A DNA stretch of 64,000 nt, from assembly GCA_963921195.1 (NCBI GenBank), contig OY992537.1:181490065-181554064 (forward strand), read 5' to 3'. The first letter of the stretch is position 1. Each line of letters begins with the position of its first letter. The notes beneath the pieces are model-generated. The model worked only from the letters and a program-made list of their open reading frames with translations, searched no databases and had not been told where the DNA came from. Position numbers and translations under genes: made by a program. Shown here piece by piece: positions 34,301-42,401 of this stretch. This stretch comes from Pegoplata infirma (taxonomy: Eukaryota > Arthropoda > Insecta > Diptera > Anthomyiidae).

Positions 34301-37300
34301 GATACTTCCCTTGTAAGACCATTATTTCCGTAACTTTAAAAAGTACCAAAAGTACACTCTACCCCCCTCGAAACTGAATTTCCAAAAAGTGATTTTTCCT
34401 GTTTTTTTTCCACTGAAGGATATTACATTCTACATTTCAAGTGTCTGGGATCAGTATTTCTGGAAATATAAAATGTACTACTTAAATGTACACTTTTTAC
34501 AATAATTTCGGACCATTATTTCAGGATTTTGAAAAAGTACCAAAAGTACAATATTTTTTCTCATCTTACTCCTATTAAACTTCATTTCCATAAAGTTATT
34601 TTTCCCTAAATTATAAATTTGTCTAGGATAAATATAAAAAGTACCAAATGAAATCTGAGATTTCGTCTATACAAAAAATGTCTCAGAGTCTGAAACATTT
34701 TCTCAGAATCTAAGACTTTTTATGTACGAAAAAAGTCTCAGAATCTGACACTTTTTCTATACTAAAAATGTCTCAGAATCTGACACTTTTTCTATACGAA
34801 AAATGTCTCAGAATCTGTCACTTTTTCTATACGAAAAATGTGTCAGAAAAATGTCAGAATCTGTGACTTTTTCAATTCGAAAAATTTCTCAGAATCTGGA
34901 CATTTTCAATACGAAATACGAATTTTCTATGAATGGGTCTATTCGATTACCCAAATTTCTTACTATTTTTTACTACAACTGGAAAGTCTTGTTTACTTTT
35001 TGTATTGAAAATTTCCAGCTGTAGTAAAATGAGTAAAAAATAGTAGATTGTAGTAAGGTAATCGAATATACCTAATTTGAGACTCTTTATGTAAGTCGAA
35101 TTTCTCCTTTTGAAAAATACTTTTTTTATACAAAAATATGAAACTTTTTTAAAATATATGTTTGCCCAAAAAATCGTTTTATGCGTTCACTAGAAAACTA
35201 TAATTTCTTCGCACTACCAAAACCCCCCCGGGTGGGTTTCTTTGATATACATTTTATATGTAAACCAAAATCTTTGGTACACTGAAAGAATTTTGTTCAT
35301 TACGGCTATGAAAACGTACATTGATTCTATGAAAAAAATCATTAGAAGTGAGCCAATGATGCCCTTCATAGAATCTATGAAACAAATTCATAGAAACCAG
35401 AAACCTATGAAAAAGTTCATAGGCTATGGAAAAAAAAATATTATTTTTTATGAATAAATAATACAAAATTTAATTATTCAATTCTATTTTTATTTATTTT
35501 ATTATTTCAATTTTATTTTTTTTTTTTTATTTTATTTTTATTTATTTTTATTATTTTATTTATTTACAATTTTCTATTTTTAAAAATTTATATTTTTTTA
35601 ACTTATCCCCACCGAGATTCGAACATAGAACCTCTTGTTCATGAAGCTTAGTCTCTAGCCACTTAGCTAAATTATATAAACAAGTAACAACACTTAAAAT
35701 CAAATTTGAATAATATTCTGCTAACATATTGAGTTTGTGTCTTTGCTCTGTCACAATGCTCTGCCAAAAGCTGTGTGTGTGTTTGTAGAAAACAACTATT
35801 TTGTGTATTTACAAAAATGAAGTGTTATAAAACCAAGCGTTAGTTGGCGAGATTTTTCTTCTTTAGTGGCGCTGATAGCTAAGGCGTCGACAATTACCAC
35901 TTCAGCCGGTAGGTCTTGGGTTCGAGCCCCGGTCAGGGCAGCAATGACAATTTTTTTTTAATGTTTTTTTTATTTTTTTTTTATTTTTTTAATAAATTTA
36001 TTCAACTGTTTTAATTATTGTAACATTATTTTAATTATTTAAAAAAATAAATGGCATATTGATGGCATTTTCTTCTATGAATGACATTCATTAATTCTAT
36101 GAATTTTTTCTATGAATTTAATAAAATCTATGAATAAAATTCTATGAAATATTTCAGAATACTAATGAATATTCATTCAGCAAATGAATTGTTTCATAGA
36201 TTCTATGAATTTGGTTTTATGAAATTTGTTCATAGATATAATGAACAATAATTCTTTCAGTGTAGTGCTAAGGATATTGTCTTAAAAAATTTAGCTCCAG
36301 TTTTCGTGTTTGCGAATTTAAGTCGGGGCCCTAGGCACGTGCTCCGTGTGCCGTATTGGTTGAAACGGTACAGTATTAATTATTGACTCGTTCTGAAATA
36401 CAATTGGAAAATCTGAAATACAATTTACTTTTCTGAAATATAATTAGAAAATCTGAAATACACTTGACTTTAACAGAATTTTATTTGTTTATTCAGTTAG
36501 GTTTGAGTCCTTATTAATTATTTCTGAGAAATAGTTATTGTTTCAATGTGAAAAAAATCAAGTGACAGAAATGTCTAAGTAGAGATGTAGACAGCTTTCG
36601 GAAAATGCCACACTTCCATCGTCAGCACTTTTCGATTTTCACACACTTGATGTGAATCAGATTTAAATTAGCCATTTAATTGAAACTTTTTAAAATATCG
36701 AATATACAACTTACTTTATTACGAATAAATCGTATACCCACCACATCCATGGTGTATTCATTTGGCCAATTTAAAAAAAGCTTGAATTTTTACTGATTGT
36801 GAGTTTAGTAAAACTTTTTAAGACTTGAAAATACTTTAATTTTTTTTTTATTTTTTGGTGTCATTCAAGATACATTCAATGACCTCAATATTGTTAAACA
36901 GCGTAATCAGACCATTTTGGAGTTAGTGCCCATACAAAAATTCGACCGATATTCACTTAAATCGGTCTATTGGCAACAGATACACTCAAAATAATACATT
37001 AGTAGATTTACTAATATTTTTTTTGCTAATGCTGGCAAATTTTTAGTTAAGATAAGCATGTTAGCAAAAATATCTTGTAAACTTCATTTAGCGCATTAGC
37101 AATTTTAAACAAAATTTGAACTAATTTTTTTTGCTAAATTTAAAATTGAGTTGACCAAATTTTTACCAGCTTTTTTGCTAATATTAGCAAACATAAATGG
37201 TAATTTTTTTTTTTATTTTCAGAAAACTTAAAATGGCGCTATCTCAGAAACTAAGCCAGATAGAGCAAAATGGAGGCCATTTTTGGTTCTCGGGCTCTCT

Positions 37301-38508
37301 AGTATCGCCGGTCCTCTTCACATGTGGGGACCCTAATGGGTCCTAACTTTGGATCCAAAAAAGTTAGCATTCCCGAACATTTTAAAATGCTCATATCTCG
37401 GTAAATATGGCAGACACAACAAAAAGTCCAAAAGCATTTTTGTGGCTCTCAACACGTAGAAGAAGACTGCAAAATAATCAAAAGCTCTCCGGGTAATATT
37501 TTTGAAGTTATCGAGTTTTGTAATTCTAAAAACCCCGGTGGTCCCCTAAAATCACGTATCTCAAAAAACTAAGCAAGGTAGAGCGAAACGGACAAAAATT
37601 TTGGATCAAAAACTATGACGATTTTTAAGGAACCCAGCTAGGTCTAGGCCCATCGGGGTCTGGACCTATCGGGTCCGAACCCAATGGGGTCCTCAAATGT
37701 GTATGAACTAAGTTGAAATAACAAAAAATTCAGTTAACTAATTTTTGGCAAAACATTTTTGCTAACTTACCAAAAAAATTGTGGGTTCAAAATCAGCAAA
37801 TTTTTTTTGTAGGTTTACAAGCTTTTTTTGCTAACATTACAGTTTTTTTTTTGAGTGTATGAGCACCTTTCACTCAAATTAGCTTTGTGTGTATTTTGCA
37901 CATAAATTAAATTACCAAATATAGATCAAATCCGTCCATATTTAGACTATGGACCCATTTTCCGCCAAACTCTGGTGTAGGGTATTATATGTTTGGTCTT
38001 AATTGATATTTTTAAAAAATTTTTGTTTGATAGTTTAGCACTTTTTTTCTAAATTTTATTATAAATATCTTCAAAAATCTAAAGTGCGAGTTAGAGGAAA
38101 TGGTGTACTCAAGAAATCCATAAATTCTCATCATTATAAACAAAACTATTAATATTTTTTTTTTTTGTGTTTCTATCTTATTCTAGGAAGGGTAAACCTT
38201 ATATATATCATGTGATTGATTGGAATACACCTGTTAAATCCACGTTAACTGTTGTGGGTGTATTAGTACTTTGCTGTTTTGTTTACATGGCCTTATTTAC
38301 CATTTATAAATTAAGGACACTTCTCTACAGGCGTCTTAATAATGCCTCCTTTATCTTACCCACCACAACGCCACCGGCTATCAAAAAGAAACATATGGGC
38401 ACCGGCATAAAACATTCATCATCGGGCATATCTATGGTATTGAGTAATTTTGAGGGTCAAACGAATCCAGCATTTACAAAAAGTTCAGAAAATGTTACCA
38501 AATATTAA
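19281..38508 (+). CDS. rost: Rolling stone-family multi-pass membrane protein, five coding exons
   Basis: The coding sequence joins 19281-19382, 29450-29678, 30718-30837, 30916-31099 and 38187-38508: 957 nt, 318 residues plus stop. Every border is GT-AG and the phases agree (0, 1, 1, 2). Hydrophobic segments lie near residues 44-64, 75-103, 125-149, 166-187, 188-207 and 230-254, followed by a polar tail of about 64 residues. Family features seen are an N-terminal CGFDHTPPDDF block, a YRWF start to the first membrane helix, HAFNS...DLLIVAHPLRLLH, FSVIYHLCGG and a Y-x3-DW-x2-P block before the last helix. In Drosophila, Rolling stone acts at the surface of fusing myoblasts; tandem paralogues exist, so strict orthology is not proven here. 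Coding base use is less AT-rich than the repeats around it. All four introns inside the CDS are seen, of about 10.1 kb, 1.0 kb, 78 bp and 7.1 kb. There is no frameshift or internal stop. Confidence 0.9.
19518..20127 (-). repeat. R1 dispersed repeat, inverted copy in intron 1
   Basis: Reverse complement of the 4007-4614 type (ends GTTAAATTCGGCCTTGCCGA and GGAGGGTATAAT). It lies 135 bp after the exon 1 donor of the rost-family gene, antisense to it. Confidence 0.82.
20461..21056. repeat. Foldback repeat, arms ~150 bp
   Basis: The left arm (TTTCTTTACATCTGAGGAGT, TTTGTAGAAAATA, TTAACCCTCT) is mirrored by the right arm ending CCGCAGATGTAAAAAAC. Both arms approach a CCTCC/GGGGGAG-rich core. No ORF. 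Confidence 0.65.
21059..23383. mobile_element. TIR element with CAANGTTGGCAATCGA ends
   Basis: The left CAAGGTTGGCAATCGA is mirrored by TCGATTGCCAACATTG at the right. Subterminal GGTATCGGTATTGG words fill both ends (21080-21210, 23228-23360). The end sequence suggests hAT but flanking 8-mers do not match. A second TIR element is nested at 22237-23229. No transposase frame survives. Confidence 0.6.
22237..23229. mobile_element. CACTC-ended TIR element nested in intron 1
   Basis: 993 bp with ends CACTCAAAAAAATCC and TTTTTTTTCTGAGTG. Subterminal GGGAAAATT/AATTTTCCC words on both arms. Flanked by CG on each side. Same end style as the TA-flanked families but a separate family. Confidence 0.65.
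23384..24344. other. Intron 1 AT-rich stretch
   Basis: No coding exon, no repeat border I could fix. Contains words shared with the CTGCTAAAA repeats at 20150-20330. Confidence 0.4.
24345..24995 (+). repeat. R1-like dispersed repeat, diverged subfamily
   Basis: Carries the core CATCGAAATATCGGTCAAGG, GACCGACCGTCCATCTGTAG and the tail GGAGGGTATAAAAGATTCGG...ACTCTTACTTGTTTA, but its middle differs from 4007-4614. Confidence 0.7.
25000..25649. other. Intron 1 AT-rich stretch
   Basis: Long A/T runs. A GGTGCATTCC word near 25435 is loosely mirrored by GGAATGCCCC near 28758, so the foldback described next may reach this far. No gene. Confidence 0.4.
27277..28604. mobile_element. Mutator-like (MULE-type) non-autonomous element, intact
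   Basis: 1328 bp. Perfect terminal inverted repeats of at least 23 bp beginning GGCGTACGGACATAGCGCCC, flanked by a perfect 9-bp duplication ACAAACTAC (27268-27276, 28605-28613); 9 bp is the Mutator signature. Motif TATCGCCCAA recurs inside both ends. Contains an inner inverted pair (about 27858-27930 against 28260-28327) and a hAT MITE. No transposase. Removal of the element plus one duplication restores the foldback arm. Confidence 0.9.
27354..27722. mobile_element. hAT-type MITE (CAATGGTTCCCAACC family), copy 2
   Basis: 369 bp, perfect 8-bp duplication ATATAGCC at 27346-27353 and 27723-27730. Orientation opposite to copies 1 and 3. Nested in the Mutator-like element. Confidence 0.92.
28764..28835. 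mobile_element. Fragment of PIF/Harbinger-like MITE end
   Basis: Carries only one end of the 16741-17328 family (TAAGTTTCGGGCAAATCGGT ... CTCCCTTCTTA), degraded at the tip. Confidence 0.65.
28836..29449. other. End of intron 1
   Basis: Holds an R1-like core fragment at about 29045-29110 (ACCACAGTGTGGGGCAAAC, GTAACGCATCGAAATATAG) and the pyrimidine-rich acceptor of exon 2 at 29405-29449. Confidence 0.5.
29450..29678 (+). CDS. rost: rost-family coding exon 2
   Basis: Begins with TGG after a CCAG acceptor with a long pyrimidine tract and ends one base into a codon at a GTAAGT donor (29679). Encodes residues 35-110: membrane helix 1 (YRWFLGLFF...), an acidic loop DEDPNQDP, and the long hydrophobic stretch of helices 2-3 region ending HFHPEYA. 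Confidence 0.92.
29748..30662 (+). repeat. 35-bp double-hairpin satellite array in rost intron 2
   Basis: About 26 head-to-tail units of 35 bp: a perfect 7-bp-arm palindrome TCTCAGAATCTGAGA, then CTTTTTCTATAGGAAAAA (a second, 6-bp-arm hairpin) and TG. Units from about 30113 onward are almost identical; those at the left edge are more diverged. The array makes up nearly 90% of the 1039-bp intron between exons 2 and 3. Degenerate arrays of the same monomer lie at 1743-2360 and 34643-34925. Confidence 0.95.
30718..30837 (+). CDS. rost: rost-family coding exon 3
   Basis: Completes a split Asp codon and encodes residues 111-150, with a strongly hydrophobic segment (TTLVVSIAITIIYWSLLY). Acceptor ATTACAG ends at 30717; donor GTAAGT starts at 30838. 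It sits immediately after the 35-bp satellite array that fills the preceding intron. Confidence 0.92.
30916..31099 (+). CDS. rost: rost-family coding exon 4
   Basis: Completes a split Ala codon and encodes residues 151-211 plus two bases of codon 212. Carries the most conserved family block: HAFNS, DLLIVAHPLRLLHM, and FSVIYHLCGG. The upstream intron is only 78 bp (30838-30915). Donor GTAAGT starts at 31100. Confidence 0.93.
31100..31786. other. Start of intron 4
   Basis: AT-rich with recurring CTTGTAAAATTACAAG and GTAAATTTACAA words, suggesting an old hairpin element. Ends not defined; no exon. Confidence 0.45.
32079..32492 (-). other. tRNA-like sequence interrupted by a hAT MITE
   Basis: On the minus strand this reads like a tRNA: A-box-like TAGCTAAGTGG and B-box-like GTTCGAATCTGG. 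The hAT MITE at 32136-32469 lies between them, duplicating CTCTAGCC. The uninterrupted version is at 35603-35674. Confidence 0.55.
32136..32469. mobile_element. hAT-type MITE (CAATGGTTCCCAACC family), copy 3
   Basis: 334 bp, perfect 8-bp duplication CTCTAGCC (32128-32135, 32470-32477). The empty site is visible in the sister element at about 35654-35661, which has one CTCTAGCC. Confidence 0.95.
32673..32748 (+). other. tRNA-like sequence (76 nt) with Pol III boxes
   Basis: Length 76. A-box-like TAGCTAAGGCG and a perfect B-box GGTTCGAGCCC inside a T-arm-like stem. The first seven bases pair at about five of seven positions with the bases before the end. A T8-T9 run follows within about 10 nt, which could stop Pol III. 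The D and anticodon arms are not convincing, so I call it tRNA-derived rather than a tRNA gene. Confidence 0.55.
33054..33724. other. Intron 4 stretch with dispersed-repeat fragments
   Basis: Contains GGTCAGGACGACTATGTAAT and ACCCTACACCAGTG near 33095-33130, whose mirror (CTGGTGTAGGGTATTATATG) is at 37970-37990, so an old element may have been split by later insertions. No exon. Confidence 0.45.
33728..34313. mobile_element. PIF/Harbinger-like MITE, copy 3
   Basis: 586 bp, ends CAAGGGAAGTATCTCAACCG and GAGATACTTCCCTTG, with TAA on both sides (33725-33727, 34314-34316). Orientation inverted relative to copy 1. Confidence 0.87.
34643..34925. repeat. Diverged 35-bp hairpin satellite, intron 4
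   Basis: About eight degenerate units (GTCTCAGAATCTGACACTTT, TTCTATACGAAAAA). Here the second hairpin centre is usually TATAC rather than TATAG, a subfamily difference from the intron 2 array. Confidence 0.75.
34936..35072. mobile_element. Very short hairpin MITE
   Basis: 137 bp. Ends GGTCTATTCGATTACC / GGTAATCGAATATACC and an inner pair TACTATTTTTTACTACA... / ...GTAGTAAAATGAGTAAAAAA make almost the entire unit self-complementary. Confidence 0.6.
35603..35674 (-). other. tRNA-like sequence, uninterrupted, reverse strand
   Basis: About 70 nt. The minus strand has an A-box TAGCTAAGTGG that fits TRGCNNAGYNGG and a B-box-like TGTTCGAATCTCGG. Its 5' end faces the forward tRNA-like copy about 195 bp away. 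No T-run directly downstream. Confidence 0.55.
35867..35942 (+). other. tRNA-like sequence, forward strand, copy 2
   Basis: 76 nt, nearly identical to 32673-32748. B-box GGTTCGAGCCC unchanged; substitutions lie in the middle. A T9 run follows. Confidence 0.55.
36265..36980. other. Intron 4 stretch without recognisable gene
   Basis: Contains CTGAAATACAATT repeats at 36390-36470. No exon or transposon ends found. Confidence 0.4.
36983..37857 (+). mobile_element. CACTCAAAAAA TIR element, copy 3
   Basis: 875 bp, ends CACTCAAAATAATACATT and TTTTTTGAGTG, TA on both sides (36981-36982, 37858-37859). Same conserved core and orientation as the copies at 6618 and 17345. Confidence 0.86.
37860..38186. 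other. End of intron 4
   Basis: Includes the CTGGTGTAGGGTATTATATG fragment and a T-rich tract leading to the exon 5 acceptor. Confidence 0.5.
38187..38508 (+). CDS. rost: rost-family terminal coding exon
   Basis: Acceptor TTCTAG ends at 38186. The exon completes a Lys codon and encodes residues 213-318: the IYHVIDWNTP block, the last membrane helix (VVGVLVLCCFVYMALFTIY) and a basic, Ser/Thr-rich tail ending NVTKY, TAA. The exon is separated from exon 4 by about 7.1 kb of transposon-derived intron. Confidence 0.92.
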
Positions 38509-38520
38509 AATTGTGTGAAA

Positions 38521-38526
38521 AATAAA
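38521..38526 (+). terminator. Polyadenylation signal AATAAA of the rost-family gene
   Basis: The canonical hexamer is 13 nt after the stop codon, followed by a T-rich stretch (GTTTATTTTTT). The resulting 3'UTR would be very short. Other AATAAA-like words occur in the AT-rich DNA to 39300, so a longer 3'UTR cannot be excluded. Confidence 0.6.
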
Positions 38527-38587
38527 GTTTATTTTTTAGAAAGTCCAGCTTTTAAGTTTTTATGTGGGTAAAAAAGATTTAATAATT

Positions 38588-39053
38588 TAAATAACCGAGT
38601 GAAAAAGGTAATATATAAATTGATAAAATTATATATTGTTATATAAGTAACATAAAGGTTTCAGTTTTTAGAAAATTGTATATAATAAGATAAAATTATA
38701 TATAATTTGATAAAAGTATATATAATTATAATCGAACTATTTTTATATACAATTTTATAGAATTATATCAAATTATATCTAATTTGAAAAATTTTATAAA
38801 ATTAAATATTGTTTGATATAATTTTATCTAATTTGATACAACAATTTTTATAAAACTTTTTTGATAAAATTGTATATAATTTTATCAAATTATATATAAT
38901 TTTATCAAATTATATATAATTTCATCAAATTATATATAATTTTATAAAATTTTTCTAAAAACTGAAACCTTAATATATAATTTTATATAATTATATATAA
39001 TTATATATAATTTTCATAATTTTATATATAAACTTTTTTAATCGGGTATTTAT
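38588..39053. mobile_element. AT-only hairpin element just downstream of the rost-family gene
   Basis: Ends AACCGAGTGAAAAAGG and ACTTTTTTAATCGGGT are imperfect inverted repeats. A nested inverted pair AAGGTTTCAGTTTTTAGAAAA (38655-38675) / TTTTCTAAAAACTGAAACCTT encloses TATATAATTTTATCAAAT repeats. Begins about 60 bp after the AATAAA. Confidence 0.65.
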
Positions 39054-39682
39054 TTTCATTAATTATGAAAATTTTTAAATTTTTTACGTCGCAATACTGC
39101 ATAAATTGGAATATTAATTTAAAATCTTAGAAAACAAACTAGTTTTTTAAAAAAATTATATATTATATTTTTGTAAATAATGTGAATATTTATAATTATA
39201 ATATGTATGTAATAAAAATAGTTTTTAAATTATCTAGTTATATTCATAAAATAAGTTTTTAAATTAGTTGTACAAATTAAATTGTAAAAATTATTTTATT
39301 GGGTTGTCATTAATTCAAGTAGTTTAGACTCAGGGGAAAAACTGCATAATTAAATTGTATTTTATTTTATTAGTTAAACAAAATGATAAATGTATTAAAT
39401 TAATGTATGAATAATTTTATAAAAATAAAAATTACTTTCTAAAGTTACACTCATAAAAAATTCAACATATTACAAAAAACGATTTTCAACTGAATTTTCG
39501 TATAACAGCAGAATGAGGGGTTCAGTCTTTTTCAATCCGTGTAAAGCATCGACATTTAGGTCTAAAACCCCATATAGTATATATTAGGGTGGCTCGTTTT
39601 TGGGATTTTCTCTCTGATTAAATTATAATACCCGACGAAAGTGTCAGTACCCTAAGGGTAACTAACAAGCAAAATATCACTC
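39054..39682. other. AT-rich intergenic stretch
   Basis: No gene. A short R1-like fragment (AGCATCGACATTTAGGTCTA, CCCATATAGTATATATTAGG) is near 39546-39590. Confidence 0.4.
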
Positions 39683-40838
39683 CGATCGGAGTTTATCTTC
39701 TGTCTCCACTTTGAGCCTCAAATTGGGGTTTTTGCAAAAAAGGACTTTAAAAAAAAAATGTTAAGTTTTTTTATTAAAATAATTAAAAAAATTATTTTTG
39801 TATAATATTTGATCGTAAATACTTAAATATGAAATTTAAAGATTTTTCGATATCATTAACTCGTTTAAACCTTATACCAAAAAAATGGCATGATTTTGGG
39901 GGCGTTCTCAAAACACCTTTTTTTCAAAATTTTAAAATTTTATTAAAAAAAAAAATTTTAAATATATGAAGAAAAATGTGAGAAGAAAAATGTGAAATAT
40001 GGCGGATATCCGTCGGATCACTTTTCGGGAATTGCGGGGGGAAGTTAGTGGATTTCAAGGAAATGTTGGTGTTATCAATAATTTGGATTTATAAAATATT
40101 ATAAAATAAATTTTTGACCAAATTAACAGTCAAAAACTTTTAGGCATAGTGCTTGAATTTTTTGATATCAACAAAATATACATTTTTTACTTAGTGAACC
40201 CCTGCCAAAAAGGGGGTCGTTTTATACTTGTTTATAGCACAAAATTTAAGCTCTAAACTTCAAAATTTCTGCGGGAGTCATTTTTGACCCCCAGCCAATA
40301 TGGGTTAAAGACGTCCTAGATCGGTAAGATTTCATGACAGACTTAAAGTTATTTAATAAAATGTCACGACACCAAAAAACGGTTAATTTGACCAAAAATT
40401 AATTTTAAAAGATTTTATTAATCCAAATTATTGATAAAACCAACATTTCCTTGAAATCCGCTAATTTCCCCCCGCGATTCCCGAAAAGTGGTTTGACGGA
40501 TATCCGCCATTTTTCACATTTTTCTTCTCCAAGGTGTGAACGAATTCAGAAAGAAAAAATTATATATTTTAATTTTTTTTTAATAAAATTTTAAAATTTT
40601 GAAAAAAGGTGTTTTGGGAACGCACCCAAAATCATACCATTTTTTGGTATCAAGTTTGAATGGGTTAATGATATCGTAAAATCTTATGATCAAATATTAT
40701 ACAGAAATAATTTTTTAATTATTTTAATAAAAAAACTATTTTTTTTTTTTTTTTAAAGTCCTTTTTTGCAAAAACCGCAATTTTGAGGCTCAAAGTGGAG
40801 ACAGAAGATAAACTCCGATCGGAGTGATATTTTGCATC
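39683..40838. repeat. Second kilobase foldback element
   Basis: Left arm about 39683-40140 and right arm about 40385-40838 are inverted copies: ATCACTCCGATCGGAGTTTA / TAAACTCCGATCGGAGTGAT at the tips, CCTTGAAATCC / GGATTTCAAGG and ATAATTTGGATT / AATCCAAATTAT inside. Spacer about 245 bp. No ORF. Confidence 0.85.
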
Positions 40839-40988
40839 GAAGCTAATGGTGTTTTCTTTTCTGAACAAAAAATTGTGCATTGTTAAAATGTTTACTTTGA
40901 AAATGTTGACATGGCCCTGAAACGATGTCGCATTTTTTCACTCAGAAAAGAACACAAAAATGCTGTTTTGTACGCAAATTGCCCTGAT

Positions 40989-41059
40989 TTGCTGGTTCGA
41001 TGGATGTGTTTTTCGCTTATATTGCCGGCAGTTCAGGTTCGAATCCCGGCGATGGCCAT
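40989..41059 (+). other. tRNA-like sequence, forward
   Basis: Perfect B-box GGTTCGAATCC within a CCGGC...CCCGG T-arm-like context, followed by long T-runs. The A-box side (TTTGCTGGTTCGATGG) is weak. Tail-to-tail with the copy at 41265-41338. Confidence 0.45.
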
Positions 41060-41264
41060 CACATATTTTTTTTATTTTTTTTTTGCTTTAAATTATTTTT
41101 TTTAATTATTTAAACTTAAAAAAAAAAAAAATACCAAAAAATTAACAAATTTAGTCGATTTTATATGAATTTCTTTTTTTTTTTTTAAATTATTAAATTA
41201 TTTAAAAAAAAACATTATTAAATAAAAAATAATACATAATTGAATAAAAAAAATTGTCCATACC

Positions 41265-41338
41265 GGGATTTGAACCCCAGACCTCCAGTGTCACATGCCA
41301 CTACACATCCTCTGCACCACAAGAGCACCAGTAAACTT
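41265..41338 (-). other. tRNA-like sequence, reverse
   Basis: About 74 nt on the minus strand with A-box-like TGGTGCAGAGG and B-box GGTTCAAATCC, T-arm stem CTGGG/CCCGG and a downstream T8 run. The acceptor ends pair at only about four of seven positions, so it is probably a tRNA-derived pseudogene. Confidence 0.5.
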
Positions 41339-41965
41339 GTTCGCTTAATTTGAGTTTTGCTACATTAGAGAATATCAGGGCAGTTTTTCACCCCGTCATT
41401 TGATTTCGGGGTGGAAAATGCATTTTTTACATCTCGGGCAGGCAATATTTTGAGAAAGAACATAATATTTTTTCAAAAGTGTGCATTTTTTTTAGAAAAG
41501 ATAACAAAAAATTCAAAGATTAAAAAAAATTTTACAAAATGATACAAAACGCCATAAGACATTCTAGCGAGGTCCGCTCGTCTTTTGAATTTTAGGAACA
41601 AAAAATAGAAAACATTTTATTTCAATTATGTTCATACTAGGGCTTTCAATCGGTATTGGTTTTTCTGAGTTCTGGTATTCGCCATTTAGAAAAATTTTCG
41701 GGATTCCGATTTCGGCATCGCGGAATTTTTTCAATTGTTCGGAATTTTTAAAAATTTTTGGGATTTTTTGGAATTTTGGCACTTCAAAAAACCTCGAAAA
41801 TGGAAAACCATCAAAAGCAGTCATCCGGACAACAACGGTAGATAGTACATAGGAAGATAGTACGCAGAAAAAAATAGGGGAAAAGTTTTGAGTAACTTGT
41901 TAAAATTTCGAAAAAAAATTGAGTAATTTTTTAATTGACGCAATAATTTAAGTAAATAACTTAAC
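41339..41965. other. Intergenic stretch without recognisable gene
   Basis: Contains GGAATTTTT/TTCGGG-rich words near 41650-41780 that open frames on both strands; no homology recognised. Confidence 0.4.
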
Positions 41966-42401
41966 AAGTAGAAAAGTTAAATTCGACTTTGCCGAATCTA
42001 TGAATACCCTCCACAATTCCTTTTTTTTAAAAGGATAGTACATTTTTTAACGTGAAAAAAATTAACAATTTTGATTAGAAATATTTAATTTTGTGTAGAA
42101 AACTCTTTTTTGTCATTAAAAAAAAGAAAAATTACTAAATTTTTTTGAGTGTACAAGTTTTTTCGAGTGTAATCTTTTTTTTACTGTAAAAATATTTCTG
42201 AGTGAATGCACGTACGTATGTACACAAAATATTTTCATTTTTGTTAAAAAAAAAAAATTTCAGTGTAAAATTTTTTTCGATACAAGTTTTTTTTTGAGTG
42301 TAAAATTTTTTTCGAGTGTAATTTTTGAGTTACCAATGCTTTTAAAACTTTAAAACTAAATTAGTTTGAAAATCATTGTTAAGTTACCACCAATGCTTTT
42401 A

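Larger units (their letters stand above)
35280..36262. mobile_element. TA-flanked TIR element carrying tRNA-like pair, copy 2
   Basis: 983 bp, ends CACTGAAAGAATTTTGTTCA and ACAATAATTCTTTCAGTG, TA on both sides (35278-35279, 36263-36264). Same orientation and internal order as 31789-33051 but without the hAT MITE. No protein-coding region. Confidence 0.88.
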
